The notes: generated by a model not told the origin, from the letters alone. A stretch of 64,000 nt of DNA from Flammeovirga pectinis (GCF_003970675.1 NZ_CP034562.1:5022501-5086500); one strand, 5' to 3'. Positions 21,574-30,872 are shown, counted from the stretch's first letter. Made by a program: numbers and translations.

Positions 21574-21768
21574 ATCCTTTTTATAACTCATTACCCAATA
21601 AAAGTAGTCTTTACAGAAGAATATTTGTTAACTAATGCGTTTATATTCAGATCTTAAAAAGATTACTACGACTTTTGTAGATTAAAATCACTCAATATTT
21701 ATAGTCAGTTTTACCCCAATAGTATTTGGAGTAGCTTATTATGAGTATTCTTTTCTTGTTTATCGAGT

Positions 21769-22683
21769 ATGAAATCATTTTTATGGTTCTTATTAGGAGC
21801 CATTTCGGTAGCATTATTAACATATGCACCAAAGCTTATTCAGCCTAAGACAGAAGTCTTAACAGAAACGGTAGTTGTAAAAGAGATGGAAGGTAATAGC
21901 TATGAGTTACCTATGCCAGAACATTTTCAATTTTGTGGAGAGCAAGTACCTTTAGACGATGCAGATGTATATGAAAGATTTGATAGAGAACTTTATGTAA
22001 ACTCTTATTGGCACTCACATACAATTTTAGTCTTCAAAAGAGCACAAAGATGGATGCCGGTTATAGAAAAGATAATGAAGGAACAACAAGTTCCGAATGA
22101 TTTTAAATATCTTTGCATAATTGAAAGTGATTTGATGCTTAATGCAAGGTCAGGTTCTGGAGCAGCAGGCTTTTGGCAATTTATGCCAAGCACAGCAAGA
22201 GAATATAATTTAAAAGTATCAAAAGAAGTTGATGAACGCTATAATGTAAAGAAGGCAACACTGGCAGCTTGTACTTATTTAAAGAAAGCGAAAGAGAAAT
22301 TAGGCTCTTGGACTTTAGCAGCAGCAGCTTATAATAGAGGTTCTAGTGGTATAGCAAGAGCGTTAGAAGATCAAAAAGTTACAAATTACTACGATCTTTT
22401 ATTAAATGAGGAAACATCACGTTATGTATTCCGTATCTTAGCGCTTAAGGAAATTATGCAAAGTCCTGAAAAGTATAGTTTTGAACTTTCTACTAGTCAG
22501 CTATATCAACCAGATTTACTAAGAACAATCACAGTTAATAAAACAATTTCAAACCTTGCTGAATTTGCAAAAGAGGAAGGTGTAAATTATAAGATACTAA
22601 AACGATATAATCCTTGGTTAAGGTCAAATAAGTTGACTATAAAAAAAGGGAAAAGTTATATCATCACTCTGCCTAATAGGTAA
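21769..22683 (+). CDS. Membrane-bound lytic transglycosylase (MltD-like) with LysM-like tail
   Basis: This 304-residue protein has an N-terminal signal anchor (residues 3-20), a goose-lysozyme/SLT-like catalytic domain (about 85-230) and a C-terminal LysM-like segment (about 255-303, TVNKTISNLAEFAKEEGVNY). The catalytic glutamate is Glu119 in CIIESDL, followed by ARSGSGAAGFWQFMPSTA and AAAYNRG, standard motifs of the family. It would cut glycan strands of peptidoglycan with 1,6-anhydro product. It lacks the multiple LysM copies of E. coli MltD. It lies 32 bp before der and may share its transcript. Confidence 0.9.
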   Translation: MKSFLWFLLGAISVALLTYAPKLIQPKTEVLTETVVVKEMEGNSYELPMPEHFQFCGEQVPLDDADVYERFDRELYVNSYWHSHTILVFKRAQRWMPVIEKIMKEQQVPNDFKYLCIIESDLMLNARSGSGAAGFWQFMPSTAREYNLKVSKEVDERYNVKKATLAACTYLKKAKEKLGSWTLAAAAYNRGSSGIARALEDQKVTNYYDLLLNEETSRYVFRILALKEIMQSPEKYSFELSTSQLYQPDLLRTITVNKTISNLAEFAKEEGVNYKILKRYNPWLRSNKLTIKKGKSYIITLPNR

Positions 22684-22715
22684 AGTGAACAATAGTTCGA
22701 AAAGATAAATTCTCA

Positions 22716-24035
22716 ATGAAGAAGAGTACAAATATTGTCGCAATTGTAGGAAGACCAAATGTTGGTAAATCTACATTATTTAATCGTTTGGTCGAACGCA
22801 GAGACGCTATCATGGATAATGAGAGTGGTGTAACGCGTGATAGACATTACGGACAGGCCGATTGGACGGGGAAAAACTTTACTGTAATTGATACAGGAGG
22901 GTATGTTGTTGGATCTGAAGATACATTCGAAGAAGCAATTCGTGAGCAAGTTCAAATTGCTATTGAAGAAGCTTCTGTTCTACTATTTGTAGTAGATGTA
23001 GAAACAGGTTTAACAGATTTAGATCAAGAATTTGCTTCTTTATTAAGAAGAAGTAAAAAGCCTATATACGTAGTAGCCAATAAGGCAGATACATCAGAAA
23101 AAGTGATGCACGCTGTTGAATTTTATGGACTAGGAATGGGAGAACCTATGGCTGTAGCATCAGCTTCAGGTTTTGGAACAGGTGATCTTTTAGATGCTGT
23201 AGTTTCTAATTTCCCAGAAGAGGAGGAAGAAGTTGAAGAAGATGCGATTCCAAGAATTTCGGTTATTGGTAGACCTAACGTAGGTAAATCATCTTTAGTA
23301 AATCTTTTATTACAAAAAGAAAGAAGTATTGTTACAGAAATTGCGGGTACAACTCGTGATGCTGTAGATGCTACATATAAAGCGTATGGGAAAGAATTTA
23401 TTCTTACTGATACTGCAGGGTTAAGAAGAAAAACACGTGTAACAGAAAATATTGAATTTTACTCTGTAATGCGTACGATTAAGGCAATTGAGAGATCAGA
23501 TGTCTGCGTTGCTATTCTTGATGCCACTAGAGGTATAGAATCTCAAGACTTAAGTATTATCAACCTTGCCTTAAAAAATAAGAAAGGTGTTGTGATAATG
23601 GTTAATAAGTGGGATTTAATACCTGAAAAATTAACAAATACACCTAAAGAATTTGCTGAGAAAATCAGAGAAAGACTAGGAGGTGCATCTTACTTACCAA
23701 TTGTATTTACTTCTGTTGTTGAGAAACAGCGTATTGGTAAAGTTATTGACAAAGCAATTGAAGTTTACGAGAATCGTAAGATGAAAGTAATGACTTCTAC
23801 ATTAAACGAGGTACTACAGAAAGAAATTGATCGTAGACCACCTCCTGCACATAGAGGGCATCATATTAAGATTAAATATATTACACAGTTGCCAATACAT
23901 ACGCCAGTATTTGCATTCTTCTCAAATTATCCAAAACATGTAAAAGGACCTTATAAGTCTTTCTTGGAAAATAAGATTAGAGAGCATTTTGGATTTGAAG
24001 GTGTACCAATGGGTATTGTGTTTAAAGAGAAATAA
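22716..24035 (+). CDS. der: Ribosome-assembly GTPase Der (EngA)
   Basis: This 439-residue protein has two tandem GTPase domains, each with a G1 motif GRPNVGKS (about residues 11-18 and 186-193), G3 DTGG and DTAG, and G4 NKAD and NKWD. A C-terminal KH-like domain (about 355-439) carries RRPPPAHRG. Der is an essential GTPase that binds the 50S subunit during assembly. The length is normal. A terminator follows. Confidence 0.96.
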   Translation: MKKSTNIVAIVGRPNVGKSTLFNRLVERRDAIMDNESGVTRDRHYGQADWTGKNFTVIDTGGYVVGSEDTFEEAIREQVQIAIEEASVLLFVVDVETGLTDLDQEFASLLRRSKKPIYVVANKADTSEKVMHAVEFYGLGMGEPMAVASASGFGTGDLLDAVVSNFPEEEEEVEEDAIPRISVIGRPNVGKSSLVNLLLQKERSIVTEIAGTTRDAVDATYKAYGKEFILTDTAGLRRKTRVTENIEFYSVMRTIKAIERSDVCVAILDATRGIESQDLSIINLALKNKKGVVIMVNKWDLIPEKLTNTPKEFAEKIRERLGGASYLPIVFTSVVEKQRIGKVIDKAIEVYENRKMKVMTSTLNEVLQKEIDRRPPPAHRGHHIKIKYITQLPIHTPVFAFFSNYPKHVKGPYKSFLENKIREHFGFEGVPMGIVFKEK

Positions 24036-24058
24036 ATCTAAATTTATAGCGTAAAAAA

Positions 24059-24100
24059 GCCATTAGTAACTTTTATAAGGAATTTACTAATGGCTTTTTT
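24059..24100 (+). terminator. Terminator after der
   Basis: An 11-bp stem (24059-24069 with 24084-24094) is followed by six T residues on the plus strand. Confidence 0.9.
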
Positions 24101-24166
24101 CGTACCTTAGTAACTTAACGCACTCATTATACGTACAAAGACTATATTATTATTCATTTCAATCCA

Positions 24167-24637
24167 ATGAGATTCATCTTATTTCTATATAGCCTAATTT
24201 TACTTACATCTTGTTCTTCGTCTTCAGAAATTCAACCTGAAGAGAATGTAGATACTAATAATAAAATTTCTTTTCAACATGAAGAAGATAATGACTTAAT
24301 GAAATTAAGCAAAGGTCTTCTGCATTTTAATTATTCTATACATGACGATTCAAAAATTGATTTAAGTAAAATGAAAATTTACTTTTCATGTAGAGATATC
24401 AAGAATGAAGAAGTAAGAATTAATAATGATGAAACATCTCCTCTTAATAGTGGTGTTTATTATGTTAAGCTTGAAGTAAGAGAAAATCCAAAAGAAATCA
24501 AGTCTCAAAACTCTTTGAAAGGATCACAAAAATTACGGTTACCATCTATAAATTTACAGAAACCAGTATTATTGGTAGATGGTTCTATAATTGTTAGGTC
24601 GGGCTTCATCACAGAAATTAATGTCCTTCTTAAGTAA
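24167..24637 (+). CDS. Small lipoprotein of unknown function
   Basis: This 156-residue protein begins with a lipoprotein signal whose lipid cysteine is in LLTSC (Cys16), followed by a run of serines and an acidic stretch. The rest is a mixed beta-type sequence with no recognised motif. It is a single gene between two terminators. The family was not recognised. Confidence 0.65.
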   Translation: MRFILFLYSLILLTSCSSSSEIQPEENVDTNNKISFQHEEDNDLMKLSKGLLHFNYSIHDDSKIDLSKMKIYFSCRDIKNEEVRINNDETSPLNSGVYYVKLEVRENPKEIKSQNSLKGSQKLRLPSINLQKPVLLVDGSIIVRSGFITEINVLLK

Positions 24638-24644
24638 ATTATAC

Positions 24645-24652
24645 TAACTTTG
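24645..24652 (+). promoter_or_regulatory. Probable -7 box for the M28/glutaminyl-cyclase-like gene
   Basis: TAACTTTG matches TAnnTTTG. It lies just before the terminator of the preceding gene and about 62 bases before the next start codon. No clear -33 element was seen. Confidence 0.4.
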
Positions 24653-24690
24653 AAATTCAGACATATTTATATTATGCTGAATTTTTTTTT
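24653..24690 (+). terminator. Terminator after the small lipoprotein gene
   Basis: An AT-rich stem (24653-24660 with 24677-24684, plus a short inner stem) is followed by T residues. It is weaker than the other terminators because of low GC content. Confidence 0.6.
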
Positions 24691-24713
24691 GATGAAAAAT
24701 CAATAATAATCGA

Positions 24714-25703
24714 ATGTTTAAGCAAAAAATGACAATAGCAGCTTTTTGTTGTTTATCATTATTCTCTTGTACCGATAATTCTGGTTCAGACAATAATACT
24801 ACCGTTCTAAAAAAAGATACTCCAATTCCTACATTTAATGCTGATTCTGCCTATCAATATGTACAAAAGCAAGTTGATTTTGGGCCAAGAGTAGCAAATA
24901 CAATGGCACATGATATGTGTGGAGAGTTTATAGCCAGTGAATTACAAAGACATGGTGCTACAGTAATTGAGCAGCCTATTTATGTAACTGCCTATGATGG
25001 AACTTCTTTAAATGGAAAAAATATAATTGGTAGTATCAACCCAGAAGCGAGCACAAGAATAATTTTAGCAGCGCATTGGGATACTAGACAAGTTGCAGAT
25101 CAAGATTCTGTGAGAAAAAATGAGCCAATATTAGGAGCAAACGATGGGGGCTCTGGTGTTGGAATATTATTAGAGCTTGCTAGAGTTATTGGTAATGCTA
25201 AAAATAAGCCAGACGTTGGCGTAGATATTATTTTCTTTGATATTGAAGATTACGGTAGACCTGCTTTTGCTGAAGATCAATCAGGAGATTCAGGTTATTG
25301 TTTAGGTTCTAAATATTGGGCAGAGAATCCTCATAAAGAAGGCTATTCTGCTTATTATGGTATTTTACTTGATATGGTTGGTTCTAAAAATCCAACTTTC
25401 TTAAAAGAAGGAGTATCAAGATATTTTGCACCAAGAATTGTGAAAAAGGTTTGGAAAACTGCAGAGCGAAAAGGTTTTGGTAATATGTTTATTAATCAAG
25501 ATGGACCTGAACTAACAGATGACCACTTGTATGTAAATCAAATTGCTAAAATACCGATGATTGATATTATTGATCTTGACCCATCTGGAGAAAGAACGTT
25601 TTTTAAGCATTGGCATACTCATGCAGATGATATGTCTACAATAGATAAAGAATCATTAAAAGGTGTTGGAGTCACATTACTTCAAGTACTTTATAATGAA
25701 TAA
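24714..25703 (+). CDS. M28-family lipoprotein, glutaminyl-peptide cyclotransferase-like
   Basis: This 329-residue lipoprotein has its lipid cysteine at Cys19 (LFSC). The metallopeptidase M28 fold is shown by zinc ligands His121 (AAHWDTR), Asp144 (GANDGGSG) and Glu178 (FFDIEDYG), and by His in KHWHTHADD near the C-terminus. The arrangement ANDGGSGV, DIEDYG and HWHTHADD is closest to glutaminyl cyclases, which convert N-terminal glutamine into pyroglutamate, rather than to aminopeptidases. It should act in the envelope on secreted proteins. Peptidase activity is the alternative. Confidence 0.85.
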   Translation: MFKQKMTIAAFCCLSLFSCTDNSGSDNNTTVLKKDTPIPTFNADSAYQYVQKQVDFGPRVANTMAHDMCGEFIASELQRHGATVIEQPIYVTAYDGTSLNGKNIIGSINPEASTRIILAAHWDTRQVADQDSVRKNEPILGANDGGSGVGILLELARVIGNAKNKPDVGVDIIFFDIEDYGRPAFAEDQSGDSGYCLGSKYWAENPHKEGYSAYYGILLDMVGSKNPTFLKEGVSRYFAPRIVKKVWKTAERKGFGNMFINQDGPELTDDHLYVNQIAKIPMIDIIDLDPSGERTFFKHWHTHADDMSTIDKESLKGVGVTLLQVLYNE

Positions 25704-25729
25704 TTAATCATATTTTTTTGATTAAAAAG

Positions 25730-25768
25730 AAAGGGATTGATAACCATTTAGATTATCAATCCCTTTTT
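25730..25768. terminator. Bidirectional terminator between M28-like gene and aspS
   Basis: A 14-bp stem (25730-25743 with 25753-25766) with A-rich and T-rich flanks lies between convergent genes. Confidence 0.9.
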
Positions 25769-25787
25769 ATCTTTTAAAGATTATTGT

Positions 25788-27542
25788 TTACTCAATATCA
25801 AGCTGAATACTTAAATCTTTTAATTGCTTATCATCAATTGAAGATGGAGATTCGATCATAACGTCTCTTCCTGAAGTATTTTTCGGGAATGCGATAAAAT
25901 CACGAATAGAATCAACACCACCGAATAATGAACAAAGGCGATCAAAACCTAAAGCGATACCACCGTGAGGAGGAGCTCCAAATTCGAAAGCGTTCATTAA
26001 GAAGCCAAATTGATCTTGCGCTTCTTCTTCAGTAAATCCTAAAGCATCAAACATTGCAGCTTGATCTGCTTTATCGTGAATACGAATAGAACCACCACCA
26101 ACTTCAACACCATTAATAACCATATCGTAAGCGTTTGCACGCGCATTGTAACGATCAGTTTTTAATATTTCAGCATCTTCTGGAAGAACTGAAGTAAATG
26201 GGTGGTGCATTGCATGGTAATGACCAGTTTCTTCGTCTTTTTCGAACATTGGGAAGTTAACAACCCAAAGAGGAGAATATTCAGCACGGTTTCTTAAACC
26301 TAAACGTTCACCCATTTCTAAACGAAGTTCACACATTTGCTTACGAGTAGGGTCTAATTCGCCAGAAAGAACTAACATTAAATCACCTGCTTCAGCACCT
26401 GCTTTTTCTGCCCATGCTTTTAAATCTTCTTGAGAGTAGAATTTATCTACAGAAGATTTATAAGATCCATCAGCATTACATTTAACGTAAACTAAACCTT
26501 TAGCACCAATCTGAGGTCTTTTAACCCAGTTAGTAATTTCGTCTAATTGCTTACGAGTATAATCAACAGCACCTTTAGCACAGATACCTAAAACGATTTC
26601 TGCACTATCAAATACTTTAAAACCTTTATTTTGAGCAACATCATTAAGGTCAACAAACTTCATCTCAAAACGAGTATCAGGTTTGTCAGAACCATAATCA
26701 CGCATTGCATCGGCATATTCCATTTGAGGGAATTTCGGAAGTTCAATGTCTTTCACCATTTTGAATAGGTGACGCATCATTCCTTCGAAATTATCAATAA
26801 TATCCTCACGTTCAACAAAAGCCATTTCGCAATCAATCTGAGTAAATTCAGGTTGACGATCTGCACGAAGATCTTCGTCACGGAAACATTTAACAATTTG
26901 GAAGTAACGGTCCATTCCGCCGACCATTAATAATTGCTTAAATGTTTGAGGAGATTGAGGTAGAGCATAGAATTCACCTGGGTTCATTCTAGATGGTACC
27001 AAGAAATCACGAGCACCTTCTGGAGTAGATTTGATCAATACCGGAGTTTCCACTTCGATAAAATCTTGATCAGATAAATATCTACGAACTTCTTGTGCAA
27101 TTTTGTGACGTAATACTAACTTTTCACGTACTGGATTACGACGGATATCTAGGTAACGGTATTTCATACGAAGCTCGTCACCGCCATCAGTTTCGTCTTC
27201 AATTTTAAAAGGAGGTGTATTTGCCTCATTTAAAATTGTAAGATCAGAAAGACGTAACTCTAAATCACCTGTTGGGATATTAGGGTTTTTAGCAGTACGC
27301 TCGATCACTTCACCTGTTGCTTTTAAAACAAATTCACGCCCAATTTTACGTGCAGTTTCTAATAATTCAGCAGCGGCATTGCCATCATCTTCAATTAATA
27401 ATTGAGTGATGCCATAACGATCACGAATATCAATCCAGATTAAACCTCCTTTATCACGAACAGCTTGTGCCCATCCGCTTAAAGTAACTGTCTGGCCAAT
27501 ATGACTTGCGCGGAGTTCTCCGCAATTATGCGTTCTAAGCAT
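25788..27542 (-). CDS. aspS: Aspartyl-tRNA synthetase
   Basis: This class II synthetase charges tRNA-Asp. The 584-residue length is that of the bacterial type. An N-terminal OB anticodon-binding domain (about 1-105) is followed by the catalytic core with motif 2 ([19 protein letters not shown]), a GAD-type insertion domain in the middle and motif 3 (GIALGFDRL). gatC is also present in this window. Whether the enzyme also makes Asp-tRNA-Asn was not determined from sequence. The gene lies downstream of a crotonase-like gene and gluQ on the same strand and has its own probable -7 box. Confidence 0.95.
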   Translation of the reverse strand: MLRTHNCGELRASHIGQTVTLSGWAQAVRDKGGLIWIDIRDRYGITQLLIEDDGNAAAELLETARKIGREFVLKATGEVIERTAKNPNIPTGDLELRLSDLTILNEANTPPFKIEDETDGGDELRMKYRYLDIRRNPVREKLVLRHKIAQEVRRYLSDQDFIEVETPVLIKSTPEGARDFLVPSRMNPGEFYALPQSPQTFKQLLMVGGMDRYFQIVKCFRDEDLRADRQPEFTQIDCEMAFVEREDIIDNFEGMMRHLFKMVKDIELPKFPQMEYADAMRDYGSDKPDTRFEMKFVDLNDVAQNKGFKVFDSAEIVLGICAKGAVDYTRKQLDEITNWVKRPQIGAKGLVYVKCNADGSYKSSVDKFYSQEDLKAWAEKAGAEAGDLMLVLSGELDPTRKQMCELRLEMGERLGLRNRAEYSPLWVVNFPMFEKDEETGHYHAMHHPFTSVLPEDAEILKTDRYNARANAYDMVINGVEVGGGSIRIHDKADQAAMFDALGFTEEEAQDQFGFLMNAFEFGAPPHGGIALGFDRLCSLFGGVDSIRDFIAFPKNTSGRDVMIESPSSIDDKQLKDLSIQLDIE

Positions 27543-27581
27543 TATATTTTTATTTTGTTAGTATCTCTCGATAATCGAACG

Positions 27582-27589
27582 CAAAAATA
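27582..27589 (-). promoter_or_regulatory. Probable -7 box for aspS
   Basis: TATTTTTG on the minus strand fits TAnnTTTG and lies 40 bases before the aspS start. No matching -33 box was found. Confidence 0.5.
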
Positions 27590-27707
27590 AGGAGTACAGA
27601 CCGCAAGAGAAAACGATTTGTTGTTTCGTTTTCATTGATTTGAATGTTTTTACTCTTTTTTTATTAAAAATGATAGATTTATCTGTTTTTCAAGATAAAT
27701 TTTGAAT

Positions 27708-28220
27708 TTAATCTTCTAAAATAGAGGTGTGGATTAAATATTCTAATGTGATATCAATTTTATCTGAGGGAATTACTCTAGTGATTAAACCTAAATCTTC
27801 GGCCGCTTTGGCAGTCATTTTATTTGTAAGATTTAGGTCATTAGAAAAAATGGCATTTTCTGTTGCATAAGAGAGATCGTTAGCCTGTAAAAAAGATGAA
27901 CCTACTGTATTTGTAGACCCTTCAAAAACAGCGACAGTCATTGCTCTCATGTTATGAATCATTTCTGTTAAATTGATAAAATAATCACTATTTACAATCG
28001 TATCTGTTGTAATAGAGGTATTATTTATACAGAATTTAGGCAAGAAAAAGTTCTCTTGGATTGTTCTGAAAATAACCATATCGATTAAAGAATTCTGGTT
28101 TATTTCTTCAAGCTTTGCTATGATTTGTAATGTACTAGGTTTATTAAGTTCGTTTAAACAATTATTAGGCACATATATAGTGACAACATTGCCTTTTTGC
28201 GTACTAAAGATATTTTTCAT
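27708..28220 (-). CDS. Shortened crotonase-fold protein lacking catalytic glutamates
   Basis: This 170-residue protein aligns with enoyl-CoA hydratases, which are usually about 260 residues. Matching parts are the N-terminal strand region NVVTIYVP..CLNELN, the turn after VIFRT, the oxyanion and cap segment EG.TNTVGSSFLQANDLSYATENAIF (about 100-125) and the C-terminal KMTAKAAEDLGLITRVIPSDKI. In the usual GGGxE pattern, two glycines are replaced (Thr105, Val106) and the glutamate is Ser109. The central 35 or so residues containing the second glutamate are missing. The reading frame is intact, so it is probably a non-catalytic or altered protein, not a fresh pseudogene. It lies between aspS and gluQ. 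Confidence 0.65.
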   Translation of the reverse strand: MKNIFSTQKGNVVTIYVPNNCLNELNKPSTLQIIAKLEEINQNSLIDMVIFRTIQENFFLPKFCINNTSITTDTIVNSDYFINLTEMIHNMRAMTVAVFEGSTNTVGSSFLQANDLSYATENAIFSNDLNLTNKMTAKAAEDLGLITRVIPSDKIDITLEYLIHTSILED

Positions 28221-28432
28221 AAGGCAGACAATTTGTAATTATTGATGATAATGATAGTTCTAAGTGTCATTTGGTCTAAAGAGACACCGGGGATCTTATC
28301 TAATGACAACTATTGATTTTAATTAAATAAGGTTATTATTTTTAATTATAATCAAAATTACAAAGTCTGTTATTTAAAGTTGATGACGATGGTTATTATA
28401 AAATAATAACAAATGTTTGTTAATCATCTTGT

Positions 28433-29326
28433 TTATTCCTCAATATAATCGTCTGTACCAAGAAAATCGATATCTAATAATTCGTCTATTGAATTAATTT
28501 CAACTTCTTCGCCTAAGAAAAATTCTGCAAAACCATTATAAATTTCTTGAGGAGTCATTCCTTGAGCTCTTAATTCTTTAATAGAATCTGCTCCATCTGA
28601 TTTTGATATTTTGTTTCCATTTTCATCAACTAATAAAGGATGATGGAAAAACTCAACATTTTCAAAATTAGGCAGTTCTAGTTTATTTGAAAGGAAAATT
28701 TGAGCAGCAGTAGATTCTATTAAATCTTCTCCTCTTACAATAAAATCAACATTATCATCTTCATCATCCATTAAAGAAGCCAATTGATAAGAGAATAAAC
28801 CATCTTTTCTACGGATGATAAAATCTTTCATAACTTCATCTAAATCAATAGCAAGGTTACCAATAAAATGATCCTCTAGAAGAATAGGAGTAGCAGTAGT
28901 TTTTACTCTTACTGCAGCATCGGAAGTATCAAAAGGGAGAGATAAATCAGTACATTTTCCAGTGTAAATACCATTTTCGTTCTGTTCGTAAATTTCTTTA
29001 CGAGAACAATTACACGCAAATAAATCACCATGTTCTTTTAAGGTGTCAAATGCTTTTTGATAACGATCGTACCTTAACTTTTGCGTCCAATTTTTATGGA
29101 AATCATCAATTCCAGATGGTCCATTATCAAAATCAAGACCAAGCCAATCTATGGTTGTAAAGATATCTTCAAGATACTCATCTCTGCAACGAGTACTATC
29201 TATATCATCAATACGTAAAATAATTTCACCTTCATTCTGTCTTGCAATAATCCAAGTTAGAATAAACGAGTAGGCATTACCAATATGAAGGAAGCCACTA
29301 GGTGTTGGAGCAAATCTTGTACGCAT
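28433..29326 (-). CDS. gluQ: Glutamyl-Q tRNA(Asp) synthetase
   Basis: This enzyme, a truncated relative of GluRS, attaches glutamate to the queuosine base at position 34 of tRNA-Asp. The 297-residue length fits, with no anticodon-binding domain. The class I motifs are HIGN at 14-17 and KISKS at 239-243. The zinc-binding set CxC...Y...C is at Cys105, Cys107, Tyr121 and Cys125, as expected for GluQ proteins. Its target is the tRNA charged by the nearby AspRS, which makes the shared locus sensible. A normal GluRS is the alternative, but the size and zinc motif argue against it. Confidence 0.88.
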   Translation of the reverse strand: MRTRFAPTPSGFLHIGNAYSFILTWIIARQNEGEIILRIDDIDSTRCRDEYLEDIFTTIDWLGLDFDNGPSGIDDFHKNWTQKLRYDRYQKAFDTLKEHGDLFACNCSRKEIYEQNENGIYTGKCTDLSLPFDTSDAAVRVKTTATPILLEDHFIGNLAIDLDEVMKDFIIRRKDGLFSYQLASLMDDEDDNVDFIVRGEDLIESTAAQIFLSNKLELPNFENVEFFHHPLLVDENGNKISKSDGADSIKELRAQGMTPQEIYNGFAEFFLGEEVEINSIDELLDIDFLGTDDYIEE

Positions 29327-29424
29327 TGATTATAAAATTTCATTATAGATATTCTATAAAGGTACGAACTAGAAACTAATTTTTAAGAGTTGGACAATAT
29401 TAAATTTTTCTGTTTTAAAGTCTA

Positions 29425-29502
29425 CTAATTAGACTTTGCAATGAGTTTATATGAACCCATAAAAACAACAGAAAGTACGAAAACACAGGCAAGTAATTCC
29501 AT
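29425..29502 (-). CDS. Candidate 25-residue membrane peptide
   Basis: This short frame begins at an ATG and encodes 25 residues: a hydrophobic stretch (residues 3-17, ACVFVLSVVFMGSYK) followed by a basic end (KLIAKSN). Its composition fits a single-pass membrane microprotein. It sits alone in a 441-bp gap upstream of gluQ, and no clear promoter or ribosome-binding site was found. It could be a chance frame in AT-rich DNA. Confidence 0.35.
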   Translation of the reverse strand: MELLACVFVLSVVFMGSYKLIAKSN

Positions 29503-29651
29503 AGTATTATAGTTTGAAAGGTTTATTTTGGTTATTTATATATCAATGACAACTGAGTAAGGACTAAAGACGGATAATCGGATTATTGTTTTAAAACTTT
29601 AAAGTTTATTAAGAGTAAAGATCTTGTTGTTGCTATTTCAAAAGTAAGAAA

Positions 29652-29731
29652 TGAGAAAAAAAATACACTATTGTTACAACAAAATAGTTCGTATTTATAG
29701 CTTAAATACAATTTGTTGTGGCAATAGTGTA
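29652..29731 (-). terminator. Long hairpin with T run after the ROK gene
   Basis: A 20-bp inverted repeat (29664-29683 with 29712-29731) encloses a second 6-bp stem (29691-29696 with 29704-29709). On the minus strand it is followed by eight T residues, so it can act as terminator of the glycosidase-like/ROK unit. It is unusually long for this genome. Two of the pairs are G-U only in plus-strand RNA and are A-C mismatches in minus-strand RNA. Confidence 0.7.
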
Positions 29732-29767
29732 ATATGAATGTTTAGTGTTGACAGTTTTGAAGTTGTC

Positions 29768-30862
29768 TTACTTTTCTTCTAACTGATTTACTGCATAAGC
29801 ATAAGCACCTAATGATATTGCTTCTGAAGTACCTAATTTAGAAATACCAACACCAATTTTTGGAGAGGCATCATAGAAAACTGTATGATCTGCAAAAGGA
29901 ACTTTAATTTCCAATTGATTATTTTTTACAAAACTTCCAAGCTCTTCTTCTGATGTTAAATTAAATACTTTAGCAACCAAACGGTCAGTACCTGATTTAT
30001 ATTGAGATTTCATCTCTTTTAAAGTAGCAGGAAGTATTAATTCTGAAGCTCCAGATAAACCACCACCGATAACAATTAAGGCATCAATGCTAGTAGCCAA
30101 TGTACATAAAACATCTCCTAAGTTTTCGCCTAAAGTATCAAATGCTTTTTGAGCACTAGCTTTATCTCCTTCTTGAATACCTTTAGCAATCTCGAATATA
30201 TCTTTTGGTGTTAAATCAGCATTATCAACACCAGAAAATTCTTTGTAGAACCTTTGTACAGCACGAATACAAGAAGCCTCTTCAGCATTAACATGGTCAA
30301 GAACTTTTGACGGTAGTAACCATATTTCACCACCCATACTATTATCACCTAGATGTAACTGCCCATTACTAACAATACCGCCACCAAGGCCTGTACCTAG
30401 AGTAATACCAATTATATTTTTATAAACTTTTTCACTTCCGTTTTCAGCAAGTTTAGCATTAATATCAGGTAATAAACCACCAATAGCTTCACCATAAGCA
30501 AATAAATCGCCATCATTATTAATATAGGCAGGAATACCAAATTTATGCTCTAACATTGGTCCTAATGCAACTCCACCTCTGTAACCAGGTAAGTTTTGTA
30601 AATCACCAATAATACCATTTGGATAATCAGCAGGTCCAGGAAAAGCAAAGCTTATTGCTTCTGGCTTTTTATCACCTAACTGAGTAATCACATGATTAAA
30701 TCCGTCTAAAATATTTTGTAAACTTTTTTCGAGATTGTCTCCATTAGAAGGTAATCTATATGGATCTACAATCATTTTGCCTCCTTGCATTGCTGAAAAA
30801 ACAAAATTTGTTCCTCCGGCATCTAAAGTTAGAACGACTTGCTGTTTGTTCGAAATTGACAT
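29768..30862 (-). CDS. ROK family sugar kinase or related protein without zinc motif
   Basis: The start at MSISNKQQ, 10 bp after the upstream gene, is preferred to a longer frame that overlaps that gene. The 364-residue protein shows ROK landmarks: LDAGGTN near the start, FPGPADYPNG, the catalytic Asp in INNDGDLFAYGEA, and GTGLGGGIV. The usual zinc-binding segment CxCGxxGC is absent; the aligned region reads GGEIWLLPS and then diverges. A sugar substrate is likely but unknown. It follows a glycosidase-like lipoprotein gene, probably in one transcript. The other ROK gene nearby is canonical. Confidence 0.8.
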   Translation of the reverse strand: MSISNKQQVVLTLDAGGTNFVFSAMQGGKMIVDPYRLPSNGDNLEKSLQNILDGFNHVITQLGDKKPEAISFAFPGPADYPNGIIGDLQNLPGYRGGVALGPMLEHKFGIPAYINNDGDLFAYGEAIGGLLPDINAKLAENGSEKVYKNIIGITLGTGLGGGIVSNGQLHLGDNSMGGEIWLLPSKVLDHVNAEEASCIRAVQRFYKEFSGVDNADLTPKDIFEIAKGIQEGDKASAQKAFDTLGENLGDVLCTLATSIDALIVIGGGLSGASELILPATLKEMKSQYKSGTDRLVAKVFNLTSEEELGSFVKNNQLEIKVPFADHTVFYDASPKIGVGISKLGTSEAISLGAYAYAVNQLEEK

Positions 30863-30872
30863 AACTCTTGGT

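Larger units (their letters stand above)
29327..29767 (-). other. 441-bp intergenic region between ROK gene and gluQ
   Basis: Besides the candidate 25-residue peptide (29425-29502) and the large hairpin (29664-29731), nothing else is recognised here. No tRNA, riboswitch or repeat was seen. Confidence 0.6.

Noticed and set aside
27708-28220. The crotonase-like gene as a recent pseudogene
   Set aside because: The frame is intact from start to stop, and both ends match family motifs, so decay by frameshift or stop is not seen.
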